In this document: piece after piece, positions 53,287-62,166 of the stretch
Position numbering within the stretch: position 1 is the stretch's first letter
How the letters are laid out: every line of letters starts with the position of its first letter
Assembly: GCF_036670025.1 (NCBI RefSeq)
Contig: NZ_CP137640.1
Span: 2,514,001-2,578,000 of the forward strand
Reading direction: 5' to 3'
From: Bacillus_BD oryzisoli
GTDB taxonomy: Bacteria; Bacillota; Bacilli; Bacillales; Cytobacillaceae
Length of the DNA: 64,000 bases
Notes under the pieces: model-generated
Seen by the model: only the letters and a program-made list of their open reading frames with translations
What the model was told of the DNA's origin: nothing
The model's database searches: none
Made by a program: the position numbers and the translations under genes

Positions 53287-54186
53287 TTGAGAAATTGGGC
53301 AATAGCAGGAACGCTTTATGTAACCATTTTCTTTGTGGGTTTTCAGGCTTATGACAAATGGTTCGCAGATGAAAAGACAAACGCTGTCCAGGCAGGAATG
53401 CAGGATAAGGAAAGTAAGAAAAGTATGGAGACCATGGATGACATGGAGAGTACAGACCAAAGTATGGAAGTAGAAGAAACAATCGCTCATGGGGAGGAAG
53501 GCGGCCATGGCCATGAAGAGGGCACTTCGCATAGCAAAGGCAGCCAAGTTAATGCTTATGTTTATAATGATCAGAATAATATAAAGATTTTTTTAAAAGA
53601 TAAGGCTGGAAATCCAGTTGATGATTTAGAAGTGAAGCATGAAAAGATTCTCCATCTAATAATCGTCGACGATCAGCTGCAGAAGTACTATCATTTGCAT
53701 CCAGAAAGAACAGGTAAAGGAGAATTTGCGATTGGAAATTTACTTCCTGAAGGTTATTATAAGGCATTTATCGATATTAGGCCTAAATCGCTTGCTTATG
53801 AAGTAGAACCAGTTCCATTTGTGGTTGGATCACCACCAGTAAATACTGATGTGCGTGGCCATGCATTAGAAGCAGACACTGATTTTACCAAGAGTGTGGA
53901 TGGGGAAAAGGTAACGATGAATGTCAGTTCCTTTAAAGCAGGGGAAAACGTTATACTAACCTTTGACCTTGACAAAACAGATCTTACCCCATATTTAGGA
54001 GCAATGGGCCATGTCGTCATTTTGGATGAATATGGAAAGGAGTTTCTCCATGTACATCCTTCAAATGATACCGATACGGTTTTTGAAACAACATTTAAAA
54101 AGCCTGGCATTTATAAAATCTGGGCTGAATTCCAACAGAATGGGAAAGTACGAGCATTTCCGTTTGTGATTGAAGTGAAAGAATAA
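53287..54186 (+). CDS. Membrane-anchored protein with conserved His motifs
   Basis: 299 residues from the TTG at 53287 (TAGGAG eight bases before it); a GTG at 53278 is possible but lies on the ribosome binding site. One N-terminal membrane helix (WAIAGTLYVTIFFVGFQAY), then a Met/Glu/Asp-rich and His-rich linker (SMETMDDMESTDQSME, HGEEGGHGHEEGTSHSKG). The two-domain core matches the lipoprotein at 47200: VKHEKILHLIIVDDQLQKYYHLHPERTG, then YLGAMGHVVILDEYGKEFLHVHPSN and GIYKIWAEFQQNGKV. Met-rich and His-rich stretches outside the membrane are typical of copper handling; inferred only. Own TGCGG-box promoter. Confidence 0.82.
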   Translation: MRNWAIAGTLYVTIFFVGFQAYDKWFADEKTNAVQAGMQDKESKKSMETMDDMESTDQSMEVEETIAHGEEGGHGHEEGTSHSKGSQVNAYVYNDQNNIKIFLKDKAGNPVDDLEVKHEKILHLIIVDDQLQKYYHLHPERTGKGEFAIGNLLPEGYYKAFIDIRPKSLAYEVEPVPFVVGSPPVNTDVRGHALEADTDFTKSVDGEKVTMNVSSFKAGENVILTFDLDKTDLTPYLGAMGHVVILDEYGKEFLHVHPSNDTDTVFETTFKKPGIYKIWAEFQQNGKVRAFPFVIEVKE

Positions 54187-54337
54187 TATGGTAACAATTG
54201 TGTTTTTGAAATAAATAGAAAATCAAACAGTGTGGGGGGAGAACAGGATAGAATAGCTCTCTCTTTGGTTATCCTTGAGGACATCTATAGGGAAGAAGCG
54301 TAAAGACACGCCAAAATTGATTTACACGCAAGATTTT

Positions 54338-54463
54338 TGCGGTTCAGCTACCGTGCCTGTGAATTAGTATATTGTCCATTCTCAACCAACAATTCTTAAA
54401 ACTGTTTGTTTTAACGAAATTCAAAAAGTCGATTTTTTCTTAACTAAGAAATTATCGGCTTTT
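54338..54463 (+). promoter_or_regulatory. Possible orphan TGCGG-box promoter with short transcript
   Basis: TGCGGT at 54338 and a -10-like TAGTAT at 54365 keep the 27-base distance, but there are no clear upstream boxes. Only about 90 bases follow before the terminator at 54423..54463 and there is no coding frame, so at most a small RNA would be made. Confidence 0.3.
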
Positions 54464-54466
54464 TAT
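54420..54466. terminator. Bidirectional terminator
   Basis: AAAAAGTCGAT...ATCGGCTTTTT with T runs on both strands; it would end the CopC-like gene (minus) and any transcript from the left. Confidence 0.7.
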
Positions 54467-54478
54467 CATTAATATGAA

Positions 54479-55057
54479 CTATTTTTTTCTGCGGAATCCG
54501 AAAAGGACCCCAGCAGCAATCGCAATTAATACAATAATAATTACAGGAATTAAATAAGACGGTAATTTTCCCTCATCTTTTTCTTCAGTTTGCTCATTTG
54601 CTATGTTATCGTCAGTCTGTTCATGGTGTTCATGAACCGATTCATCTTGACTAGAATTTTGTTGATTTGTTGTTGCATTTTCATTTTCAGGTGTCGTTTC
54701 GGAAGCAGAAACATTTACAGTGAACGAAAACTCTCCATCAACTGGATGTCCGTCTGCCCCAATAATAGTCCAATTTACAAGATACTCTCCATTTTCTAGA
54801 GGGGTTGCAAGGCTGCCTATCATTTTACCTTCATTAATAGAAATATTTTCAACAGGCATAGATTGGCCTTGAGTATTACTTAGCTCAAATTTACTGCCTT
54901 GTTCTATTTTACCCTCAAAATTTAATGTGATTTCACGAAGTTCTTCTGTAACAACTTGTCCATCTTCTGGAGAAGAACTCTCTAAATGAGTATGGGCAAA
55001 AGCGTTTGTTGAAATGGCAAATATAAATATTAATGTAGCAATTAGTATTTTCTTCAC
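54479..55057 (-). CDS. CopC/YobA-type copper-binding protein
   Basis: 192 residues. The signal peptide (MKKILIATLIFIFAISTNAFA) is cut so that the mature protein begins HTHLESSSPEDGQVV, giving the N-terminal His of a copper brace. The CopC fold continues with LREITLNFEGKIEQGSKFEL, NGEYLVNWTIIGADGHPVDGEFSFTV (second His, Asp). A linker rich in Glu/Gln/Asn and HEHHEQ precedes a C-terminal membrane helix (YLIPVIIIVLIAIAAGVLFGF) and RRKK. It binds Cu(II) at the outer membrane face; in Bacillus the homologous domain is joined to or next to CopD (YcnJ), but no copD is seen here. Confidence 0.9.
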   Translation of the reverse strand: MKKILIATLIFIFAISTNAFAHTHLESSSPEDGQVVTEELREITLNFEGKIEQGSKFELSNTQGQSMPVENISINEGKMIGSLATPLENGEYLVNWTIIGADGHPVDGEFSFTVNVSASETTPENENATTNQQNSSQDESVHEHHEQTDDNIANEQTEEKDEGKLPSYLIPVIIIVLIAIAAGVLFGFRRKK

Positions 55058-55300
55058 TTCTATATTCCTCCATAAAATAAATGTAATAATTACTGCAAAT
55101 GAGTTATTTAAAACACTATATCAGATTACAGGGAAAGTGTGAAATTCATGTGAAAAATGGAAAAATTTTTCTGCCTCATATAAAAATGATAAAGATATTT
55201 GAGCGATTAAACCAGTATAATATGGGCTACATTGGGTTAATATGGTGTTTGTATCCGTTAGAAAATTGCGGGTGTAATAAATTGTAAGGACGAATGATAT

Positions 55301-56317
55301 ATGATTTACGATGTTATTGTGATTGGCGGGGGACCTTGTGGTTTAGCAACAGGACTTGCCCTTCAGGAACAAGGCCTAACTTATGTTGTCTTGGAAAAAG
55401 GGGGAATTGTCAATTCAATTGTAAAAAGTCCATTGAATGTTCGTTTTTATAGTACATCCGATCGTTTAGAAATCGGTGGGGTGCCTTTCCTCTCTAAAGA
55501 TGAACGTCCAACCCGTCATGAATTAATGAAATACTATCAATCTGTTGTTTCTAGACAATCTCTTGAGATTAAATGTTATCACAAAGTCACAAAAATCATT
55601 AAAGAGCCAGAGTGTTTCACTCTAAATACGATCAATCAACAAGGAAGGTCTATCCATTACCAAGCAAAAATGCTTGTTATCGCTACAGGAATATTCGATA
55701 ACCCCAAACCATTAAATATTGAAGGTGAAGACCTTCCAAAAGTAATACATTACTATCACGAGGGACACCAGTTTTATGGACAACGAGTCTTGGTGGTTGG
55801 TGGGAAAAATTCAGCGATTGAGACAGCCATTGACTTATATCGTAACGGAGCGGAAGTAACATTAGTTCATCGAGGGGAATCTGCTTACCACGGGATTAAA
55901 CCTACACTGTTAATGGATATACGAAATTTCATTGAAAAAGGAAAGATTCAATTCTTTCCACAATCGAAGGTTCTTAGAATTGCTGAAGATTCCGTGCTTC
56001 TTGGAACTCCTAAAGAAACAGTAAGTATAGAAAATGACTTTGTTTTTCCGCTGATTGGTTATCAACCAGATAGTAAAATGCTTAAAAGTATAGGAATCCA
56101 AATGGATGAATCTTCATTAGTGCCTATGTTTGATAAAGAAACCTATGAAACGAATATTGAGAACATATTTCTCGCAGGCGTTGTAACCGGAGGAACAACG
56201 AATAAGGTCTATATTGAAGATGGACGATTTCATGGAGCAAAAATTGCAGAAGTTATTAAAAAGCGATTCAGACGAATGGAAATTTCGAATAATCAACAGT
56301 TAAAAAAGGAATCGTGA
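55301..56317 (+). CDS. ypdA: Bacillithiol disulfide reductase-type flavoprotein (YpdA)
   Basis: 338 residues, ATG after GTAAGGACG. Rossmann FAD site VIVIGGGPCGLATGLALQEQG (with the Cys after GGGP typical of YpdA), NAD(P)H site VLVVGGKNSAIETAIDLYRNGAEVTLVHRG, and the C-terminal FAD loop NIFLAGVVTGGTTNKVYIEDGRFHG. It reduces bacillithiol disulfide with NADPH in the cytoplasm, keeping the Firmicute thiol pool reduced under oxidative or metal stress. It stands as a single gene between the copper-type genes and the B12-controlled nrd operon. Confidence 0.93.
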   Translation: MIYDVIVIGGGPCGLATGLALQEQGLTYVVLEKGGIVNSIVKSPLNVRFYSTSDRLEIGGVPFLSKDERPTRHELMKYYQSVVSRQSLEIKCYHKVTKIIKEPECFTLNTINQQGRSIHYQAKMLVIATGIFDNPKPLNIEGEDLPKVIHYYHEGHQFYGQRVLVVGGKNSAIETAIDLYRNGAEVTLVHRGESAYHGIKPTLLMDIRNFIEKGKIQFFPQSKVLRIAEDSVLLGTPKETVSIENDFVFPLIGYQPDSKMLKSIGIQMDESSLVPMFDKETYETNIENIFLAGVVTGGTTNKVYIEDGRFHGAKIAEVIKKRFRRMEISNNQQLKKES

Positions 56318-56569
56318 AATAGAGGAACAGCATATTTTGGGGGCAGACCCCGCCTTTGTAAAGCGGCGGGAGACTGACTCCTTAGTTTTTATATGGGTAA
56401 AACGCCGAACCTCCAACACTAAAGAAACAATGGTTACTTTTTATTATTGCGATCCAAAGTATAAAATTGAAAATTCTCACATTAATAAGTTGATATTTAT
56501 AGATTTACTTTTTAGTAGAAGAATGGTACACTTAATTTTATTAAAAAAACAATATATTGTATTTATTTT

Positions 56570-56725
56570 ATGTTAGGTACTACTATATGTAGTTTAATAG
56601 GGAAGTTCGGTGCAATCCCGACGCTGTCCCCGCAACTGTAAAGCTGACGACGATTCAAAGCCACTGTGAATTGGCACGGGAAGGGAATCGGAGAATGAAG
56701 CCAAGCCAGGAGACCTGCCTATATA
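56570..56725 (+). promoter_or_regulatory. Cobalamin (B12) riboswitch
   Basis: Diagnostic elements are in order: AATAGGGAAGTTCGGTGCAAT, CCCGACGCTGTCCCCGCAACT GTAA, a variable arm (CGATTCAAAGCCACTGTGAATT region, then GCACGGGAAGGGAATCGG), and the B12-box end GCCAGGAGACCTGCC. The whole 155-base element lies 130 bases before nrdH. It senses adenosylcobalamin and normally lowers expression when B12 is plentiful. Confidence 0.96.
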
Positions 56726-56755
56726 AAACAAATCAATCATTTCTTCGGGGATTGA

Positions 56756-56840
56756 GAAATGGAGACGTAATCATTTTTCAATTTCTATACGTTTCCATTT
56801 TAGGCTATCTCTTTTCGAAGAGGTAGCCTTCTTATATTAC
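56756..56840 (+). terminator. Expression platform of the B12 riboswitch
   Basis: Two hairpins: AAATGGAGACGTA...TACGTTTCCATTT with TTTTAGG, then GGCTATCTCTT TTCG AAGAGGTAGCC followed by TTCTTATATT. The second is the likely intrinsic terminator and the first a competing or antiterminator stem. Confidence 0.6.
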
Positions 56841-56857
56841 GAAAAGAGGGGTTATAC

Positions 56858-57082
56858 ATGAAACTTTATACGAAAACAATTTGTCCTAAATGTCTTTGGG
56901 TAAAATCTGAAATACAACAAGCCGGGCTTGAAGCAGACATTATTAACATTGATCAAGATGAACAAGCAAGACAAAAAATCATCGATGCAGGTTTTTTAAG
57001 TGTTCCTGTTCTTGAATTCGAAGGAAAGTTGATCGGGGATGTGAAGGAAGTTATTTCGCAAATTGAGCTGATTGCACAATGA
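56858..57082 (+). CDS. nrdH: NrdH-type glutaredoxin-like protein
   Basis: 74 residues; ATG after AAAAGAGGGGTTATAC. Thioredoxin-fold with the redox motif TICPKCLWVKSEIQ (CPKC; NrdH usually CxQC), then VNIDQDEQARQKIIDAGFLSVPVLEFEGKLIGD with the cis-Pro (SVPV). It supplies electrons to NrdEF from thioredoxin reductase. First gene of the operon behind the B12 riboswitch; its stop overlaps the nrdI start by four bases. Confidence 0.92.
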   Translation: MKLYTKTICPKCLWVKSEIQQAGLEADIINIDQDEQARQKIIDAGFLSVPVLEFEGKLIGDVKEVISQIELIAQ

Positions 57083-57438
57083 TTGTGTATGCTAGCCGGA
57101 CTGGAAATGTACGATATATTGCTTCCAAATTAAACACGGAGCCAATCGAGATTTCCGAAGAATTAATGTTGGATAAGCCTTACCTATTAATTACCTATAC
57201 AGATGGGTTAGGTGAAATACCTGCAAAGGTTGTACGATTTTTAGAGCAAAACGCAAACTTTTGTAAAGGTGTAGTTGTTAGTGGAAATAGTAACTTCGGT
57301 CATACGGTATTTGGCGGTGCTGGTGATAAAATTGCAGCGACGTATCAAATACCCCTAGTTCGCAAACTAGATTTACGAGGATATCAAGCTGATTACGAAG
57401 CCATTCAAAAGTTTTATGAAACGAGGGTGACGGGATGA
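57079..57438 (+). CDS. nrdI: NrdI flavodoxin-like protein
   Basis: 119 residues, short flavodoxin fold: MIVYASRTGNVRYIASKL (phosphate loop), LLITYTDGLGEIPAKVVRFLE and VVVSGNSNFGHTVFGGAGDKIA. NrdI in its FMN hydroquinone form makes the oxidant that builds the dimanganese-tyrosyl radical in NrdF. It overlaps nrdH and nrdE by four bases each, so the three are translated in step. Normal length for the family. Confidence 0.94.
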   Translation: MIVYASRTGNVRYIASKLNTEPIEISEELMLDKPYLLITYTDGLGEIPAKVVRFLEQNANFCKGVVVSGNSNFGHTVFGGAGDKIAATYQIPLVRKLDLRGYQADYEAIQKFYETRVTG

Positions 57439-59528
57439 AAACGTATTTAAAGCTAAATAATGATGTCCTTAATCGCTATAGCACTACGGGACAATTAGAA
57501 TTGGAAAAAGATCGTGAAGCAACGCGACGTTACTTTTTAGAATATGTAAATGTACGTCTGCGTTACTTTATTGATATTGAAGAAAAAATTCGTTATTTAG
57601 TAGATGAAGGTTACTACGAAAAAGAATTTATCGACCTGTATGATATGGAATTTATTAAAAAAATGTACAAAAAAGCCTATGACTATCATTTCCGGTTTCC
57701 TTCTTTTATGAGTGCTAGTAAGTTTTACGATAGTTATGCGATGAAAAGTCGTGATGGGGAAGAAATTCTAGAAAAATATGAAGATCGTATTGTAATCATT
57801 GCCTTGTATTTAGCACAAGGAAATCCTAATCTAGCAGAACGTGCAGTTGAGGCCATAATGGAGGCATATCAACCTGCCACACCAACTGCTTTAAATAGCG
57901 GGAAGAAAGCACGTGGCGAGTTAGTGAGCTGTTTTAAATTATCAATGGATGACTCCATGAATAGCATCGCTGAAAATATTGGTTATTGCTTAGAGCTATC
58001 CCGTTTAGGTGGTGGTGTGGGCGTGAACTTAACGGATTTGCGACCACTGGGGGATCCGATAAAAGGGATTTTAAACCGTGCAAGTGGTGTCATCCCAGTT
58101 GCAAAGCTTCTAGAAAACTCATTTAGCTACTCTAATCAATTAGGGCAGCGAAACGGATCTGGTGTTGCCTACTTAAATATTTTTCATGCAGATATTGAAA
58201 ACTTTATTTCTTCTAAAAAACCAAATGCTGACGATAAAATCCGTCTGGCCACACTATCAACAGGGATCATTATTCCGAATATTTTCTTTGAACTGATGAA
58301 ACGGGATAAAGATATTGTGTTGTTTAGTCCATACGATATTTATAAAGAATATGGCAAACGGATGTCTGAGATTTCGATTACAGAGATGTATTACGAGCTG
58401 TTAGATAATCCGAATATCCGTAAAATAAAACGACTAAATGCAAGGAAACTTTATACGGAAGTAAAAAAGGCACAATTCGAATCGGGCTACCCATTTGAAA
58501 TCTTTGATGATAATGTCAACGAGGTCCATTCACTCAAAAACATTGGTCGTGTGAAAATGTCTAATTTGTGTACAGAAATACTGCAAGTACAGCAAACTAG
58601 TGTGATTACAGACCAAGACGAACCAAACGAATACGGCTTAGATGTATCCTGTAATTTAGGATCAATTGATATTCATGAAGCTAGTAAAGTGAAGGATTTT
58701 GAAAAGTTAATTGATACAGCTATGCGTTTGTTAACCAACGTTTCACAAATGACCGACATCAAAAATGTGCCGTCTGTTGCCAAGGCAAATCAAATCATGC
58801 ATTCTGTCGGGCTTGGTGTAATGAATTTACATGGACATCTTGTGACACAGGGAATTATGTATGGTTCAAAGGAATCCATTGAATTTATCGATTGCTTTAT
58901 GGAAGCAGTGAACTATTATTCACTGAAAACATCCATGGAAATTGCGAAAGAACGTGATGCCACATTCTACCGATTTAAGGATAGTGATTATGCATCAGGA
59001 ATTTATTTTGATCCTTATGTGAATAAAGAGGAACAAGAATTAGCACCAGTTGTGTTAAAAGCACTGGGAAATATTCCACTCATCACTCAAAAGATGTGGG
59101 AGTCATTAAAGGAAGATATTATGCAATATGGCTTATTTCATTCCTATCGACTTGCTATTGCGCCAACGGGCAGTATTTCATATATTCGCAGCTGCACTGC
59201 TTCCATGGCTCCTTGTACTGAACGTGTGGAAATACGTGATTATGCCGATAGCCGCACGATTTATCCAATGCCTCATTTAACAAACGAGAATACTCATTTA
59301 TATGTGGAGGCATACGATGTAGATCCTTATGATTTAATAGATGTATATGCTGCTGCTCAAAAACATGTAGATCAAGGTATTTCAATGACGCTTTATGTTA
59401 CTGACAATTGGACAACCGAGCAATTAGCAAAAGTTTATATTTATGCTTGGATGAAGGGGATTAAGTCGGTTTACTATGTACGTCAACGATTACAAACATT
59501 AGAGGAGTGTGTAGCATGTCAAATTTAA
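57435..59528 (+). CDS. nrdE: Ribonucleoside-diphosphate reductase class Ib, large subunit
   Basis: 697 residues. Active-site residues: the redox pair Cys166 (GELVSCF) and Cys406 (VSCNLGS), the radical-site set Asn377-Leu-Cys379-Thr-Glu381 (SNLCTE), the tyrosine relay in the C-terminal third and the mobile C-terminal CVACQI (CxxC) that is re-reduced by NrdH. No N-terminal ATP cone, as is normal for class Ib. It reduces nucleoside diphosphates to deoxy forms in the cytoplasm together with NrdF. Start overlaps the nrdI stop (ATGA). Confidence 0.97.
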   Translation: MKTYLKLNNDVLNRYSTTGQLELEKDREATRRYFLEYVNVRLRYFIDIEEKIRYLVDEGYYEKEFIDLYDMEFIKKMYKKAYDYHFRFPSFMSASKFYDSYAMKSRDGEEILEKYEDRIVIIALYLAQGNPNLAERAVEAIMEAYQPATPTALNSGKKARGELVSCFKLSMDDSMNSIAENIGYCLELSRLGGGVGVNLTDLRPLGDPIKGILNRASGVIPVAKLLENSFSYSNQLGQRNGSGVAYLNIFHADIENFISSKKPNADDKIRLATLSTGIIIPNIFFELMKRDKDIVLFSPYDIYKEYGKRMSEISITEMYYELLDNPNIRKIKRLNARKLYTEVKKAQFESGYPFEIFDDNVNEVHSLKNIGRVKMSNLCTEILQVQQTSVITDQDEPNEYGLDVSCNLGSIDIHEASKVKDFEKLIDTAMRLLTNVSQMTDIKNVPSVAKANQIMHSVGLGVMNLHGHLVTQGIMYGSKESIEFIDCFMEAVNYYSLKTSMEIAKERDATFYRFKDSDYASGIYFDPYVNKEEQELAPVVLKALGNIPLITQKMWESLKEDIMQYGLFHSYRLAIAPTGSISYIRSCTASMAPCTERVEIRDYADSRTIYPMPHLTNENTHLYVEAYDVDPYDLIDVYAAAQKHVDQGISMTLYVTDNWTTEQLAKVYIYAWMKGIKSVYYVRQRLQTLEECVACQI

Positions 59529-60484
59529 CCTATGAGGCGGTCAATTGGAATAAGCCAACGAGTGAACTTGCACAAGTATTTTGGGATCAGCAATGGAAGC
59601 AAATTTGGTTTCCGGAAGAAATTGCCGTCAGTAAAGACGTTAAACAATGGCAAAGCTTTGAACATCAGGATACATATAAAAAGGTCTTTGCTGGATTGAC
59701 ATTACTTGATACGGTTCAGACAAATATTGGTATGAATCATATTGCTGCTTATGCAACGGATTTACAGGAAAAGAGTGTTTTCACTGTATTTGCAGCTTTT
59801 GAAGCCATACATGCAAAATCTTACTCTTATATCTTTACAACCCTGTGTACGAACACAGAAATCGACGAGCTTTTTGAATGGGTGAAGAAAAACGAATTTC
59901 TTCAATATAAAGCTAATAAAATTGGCGAAATTTATAACAGTATTGAAGAAGGAAATTCAGAAAGCTTATGGAAAGCGATGTTTGCATCTGTCATGCTTGA
60001 GTCCTTTTTATTCTACTCTGGCTTTTTCTATCCTCTATATTTAGGCGGACAAGGTTTTCTGCGTAATAGCGCAGAGATTATTTCACTAATCTTGCGTGAC
60101 GAATCAATTCACGGTGTGGCAGTAGGATTTTTTGCGCAAAATTTATTTAAGCAATTTACAAAGGAAAAGCAAGATAAGTTGAAAGTATGGGGCTATGAAT
60201 TATTATTGGACCTGTACCAAAATGAAATGCAATACACCGATGATGTTTATGCTGAAACAGGCTTATCACCAGAGGTTAAAGCATATGTACGTTATAACGC
60301 GAACAAAGCGTTAATGAATGTCGGCTTCGAATCTATGTTTCCAGAGGAAGAAGTCAATCCCATTGTGATGAATGGCATTCGTAATGAAGGCTCCACGTAT
60401 GATTTCTTTTCACAAAAGGGATCTACCTATGCCAAAGCGAAAGTGGCTCCTATTACAGATGAAACCTTTAATTTTAGTAGATAA
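59516..60484 (+). CDS. nrdF: Ribonucleoside-diphosphate reductase class Ib, small subunit
   Basis: 322 residues from the ATG at 59516 (AGAGGAG nine bases before); it overlaps nrdE by 13 bases. The R2 metal site is made of LTLLDTVQ (Asp), FAAFEAIHAKSYSYIF (Glu, His and the radical Tyr), VMLESFLFYSGF (Glu) and LILRDESIHGVAVGFF (Glu, His). As class Ib it uses Mn or Fe and is activated by NrdI. The operon allows DNA precursor synthesis when B12 or iron is short. Confidence 0.96.
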   Translation: MSNLTYEAVNWNKPTSELAQVFWDQQWKQIWFPEEIAVSKDVKQWQSFEHQDTYKKVFAGLTLLDTVQTNIGMNHIAAYATDLQEKSVFTVFAAFEAIHAKSYSYIFTTLCTNTEIDELFEWVKKNEFLQYKANKIGEIYNSIEEGNSESLWKAMFASVMLESFLFYSGFFYPLYLGGQGFLRNSAEIISLILRDESIHGVAVGFFAQNLFKQFTKEKQDKLKVWGYELLLDLYQNEMQYTDDVYAETGLSPEVKAYVRYNANKALMNVGFESMFPEEEVNPIVMNGIRNEGSTYDFFSQKGSTYAKAKVAPITDETFNFSR

Positions 60485-60496
60485 GGAGAACTAAAC

Positions 60497-60934
60497 ATGA
60501 ACTTAGAAGTAAAAATCAAAAGAATTCACACTGATGCATTGCTTCCTTTGCAAGCAAATCCAGGGGATGCCGGAATGGATCTTTATTCAGTTGAAACCGT
60601 CATGATTCCATCAGGAGAAGCAAGATTAATTCAAACAGGTATACAAATAGAACTGCCAAAGGGAGCGGAAGCACAAATTCGTCCAAGAAGTGGACTAGCA
60701 TTAAAACATAGTGTAACTGTCCTTAATAGTCCGGGGACCATTGATGAAGGATATAGAGGAGAAATTGGTGTTATCTTAATTAATTTTGGTAAGGAAAAAT
60801 TCATAGTCGAAAAAAACATGCGTATTGCTCAAATGGTGGTTCAGACTGTCCCGTCGATTCAGCTTATAGAGGTAGATGAACTATCTCAATCTGTACGAGG
60901 GACATCTGGATTTGGGGCAAGTGGTACAAAGTAA
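60497..60934 (+). CDS. dut: dUTP diphosphatase
   Basis: 145 residues, ATG after AAGGAGAACTAAAC. All five trimeric dUTPase motifs are present: NPGDAGMDLYSVE, RPRSGLALKH, SPGTIDEGYRGEIGVILIN, RIAQMVV and RGTSGFGASGT. It hydrolyses dUTP to dUMP and PPi, keeping uracil out of DNA and feeding dTMP synthesis. It lies 12 bases after nrdF in the B12-riboswitch operon, a logical but not common addition. The sequence is similar in form to the Bacillus/SP-beta phage YosS-type enzymes. Confidence 0.96.
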   Translation: MNLEVKIKRIHTDALLPLQANPGDAGMDLYSVETVMIPSGEARLIQTGIQIELPKGAEAQIRPRSGLALKHSVTVLNSPGTIDEGYRGEIGVILINFGKEKFIVEKNMRIAQMVVQTVPSIQLIEVDELSQSVRGTSGFGASGTK

Positions 60935-60999
60935 GGATGATAGAATATTGTAAAATCAAAGAAGAAAAATATCTAAAGTTTCCGAAAAGAAGCTTCAGT

Positions 61000-61860
61000 T
61001 AAACATTGGGAGATTAGCCAAAATGACCGGTTTCTTCCAACAGGTAAGAATCGTACCCAAATATGACCGTTTTACAGTAGAATTCGTTATGTTAATAGGA
61101 AAAAAAATAGAAATAGGAGCGAAAAAAGAAAGATGTATGGGGGTTGATTTAGGAATTGATAATATAGCTTCTGTAGCCACAAACACTGGTATGACTCCCT
61201 GTCTGTTTAAGGGCGGAAGAGTAAAATGTGTGAACCAGTGGTATAACAAAATGCGTAGTCGGTATTACGCGGTTCTTCGTAATGGCAAAAAAGGCCATAA
61301 GAGTGTCTATCAAACAAGGAGATTGATAGGCTTCGATTAATAAAGATATAGAAAAATAAAAGACTTCTTTCATAAGGTGAGTTTTAACATTGTTAAAATA
61401 GCGAAAGAACACCAGATTGATACTATTGTCATTGGAAAAATCATCATTGGAAAAAAAGAAAGTAACTTAGGAAAGAAAAATAATCAAAACTTTGTTCAAA
61501 TACCTCATTTTTTTGATTGAACTGATTATGTATAAAGCAAATGCGGAAGGAATCGCAGTCATAATTACAGAAGAAAGTTATACATCTAAAGCAAGCTTTC
61601 TAGATGAAGATACTATTCCAACTTACCAATCGGGGAATAAAGAACAACACATCTTCAGCTGAAAACGAATAAGCAGAGGGGTATATCAATCTAAAGATCA
61701 AACCCTCATAAATGCTGATGTAAACGGAGCAGCAAACATTTTGCGAAAAGTAATCCCAATGGCTTTTGTCAACGGGATAGTGGCTTTGTGTTCTAAGCCT
61801 CAAGTGGTCAATGTGCGTTAGCACTAACCCTGAAACCTGTGACTTTAGTCATGGGAGGTT
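61000..61860 (+). pseudogene. TnpB (IS200/IS605-type) relic
   Basis: The N-terminal third is missing; the rest reads QVRIVPKYDRFTVEFVMLIG, ERCMGVDLGIDNIASVATN (RuvC I Asp), a segment full of stops (61340-61500), IAVIITEESYTSKASFLDED (Glu region) and GVYQSKDQTLINADVNGAANILRKV (RuvC III Asp). The element's right end may be the GACTTTAGTCATGGGAGGTT hairpin at 61831. Far more decayed than the copy at 32441 and of a different TnpB subgroup. Confidence 0.85.
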
Positions 61861-61972
61861 CATAAATGGCAATTATTATCCTAAGATTCATACCGAAACA
61901 TTTTTTCCGAGAAAGAGTGGCTTTCTTAGATTAAGAAAAAAGATCCATAGAAATGGACTTTTTACTATTTTC

Positions 61973-62027
61973 GAAGGGTAACTCCCCGAATAGGAAGGAT
62001 TTAGGTTTATTAAAAAAACCCCATCAC
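61973..62027. repeat. Fragment copied from the membrane protein gene at 63505
   Basis: These 55 bases (GAAGGGTAACTCCCC...GGATTTAGGTTTATTAAA) match 63759..63814 with few changes, inside the coding region of the membrane protein. It is a small isolated duplication. Confidence 0.65.
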
Positions 62028-62063
62028 TAAGTACTTTCCTTAAAATGGAATAGCAGATTGTAA

Positions 62064-62100
62064 TAAAAAAACTCGCTACTGGAAGTTAGCGAGTTTTTAA
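62064..62100 (-). terminator. Terminator after the HD-GYP gene
   Basis: AAAAACTCGCTAA CTTCCAG TAGCGAGTTTTTT in minus direction; a strong stem with T runs on both sides. Confidence 0.85.
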
Positions 62101-62166
62101 CTAATCCTTCTTCAAAAAAACACTCTTTTAACAAGGTTCGACATATACTCCATAAGAAAAAAACAT

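Noticed and set aside
53168..53547. Overlapping minus-strand frames of 104 codons
   Set aside because: They cover promoter D and the antisense strand of the His-motif gene; codon use is not gene-like.
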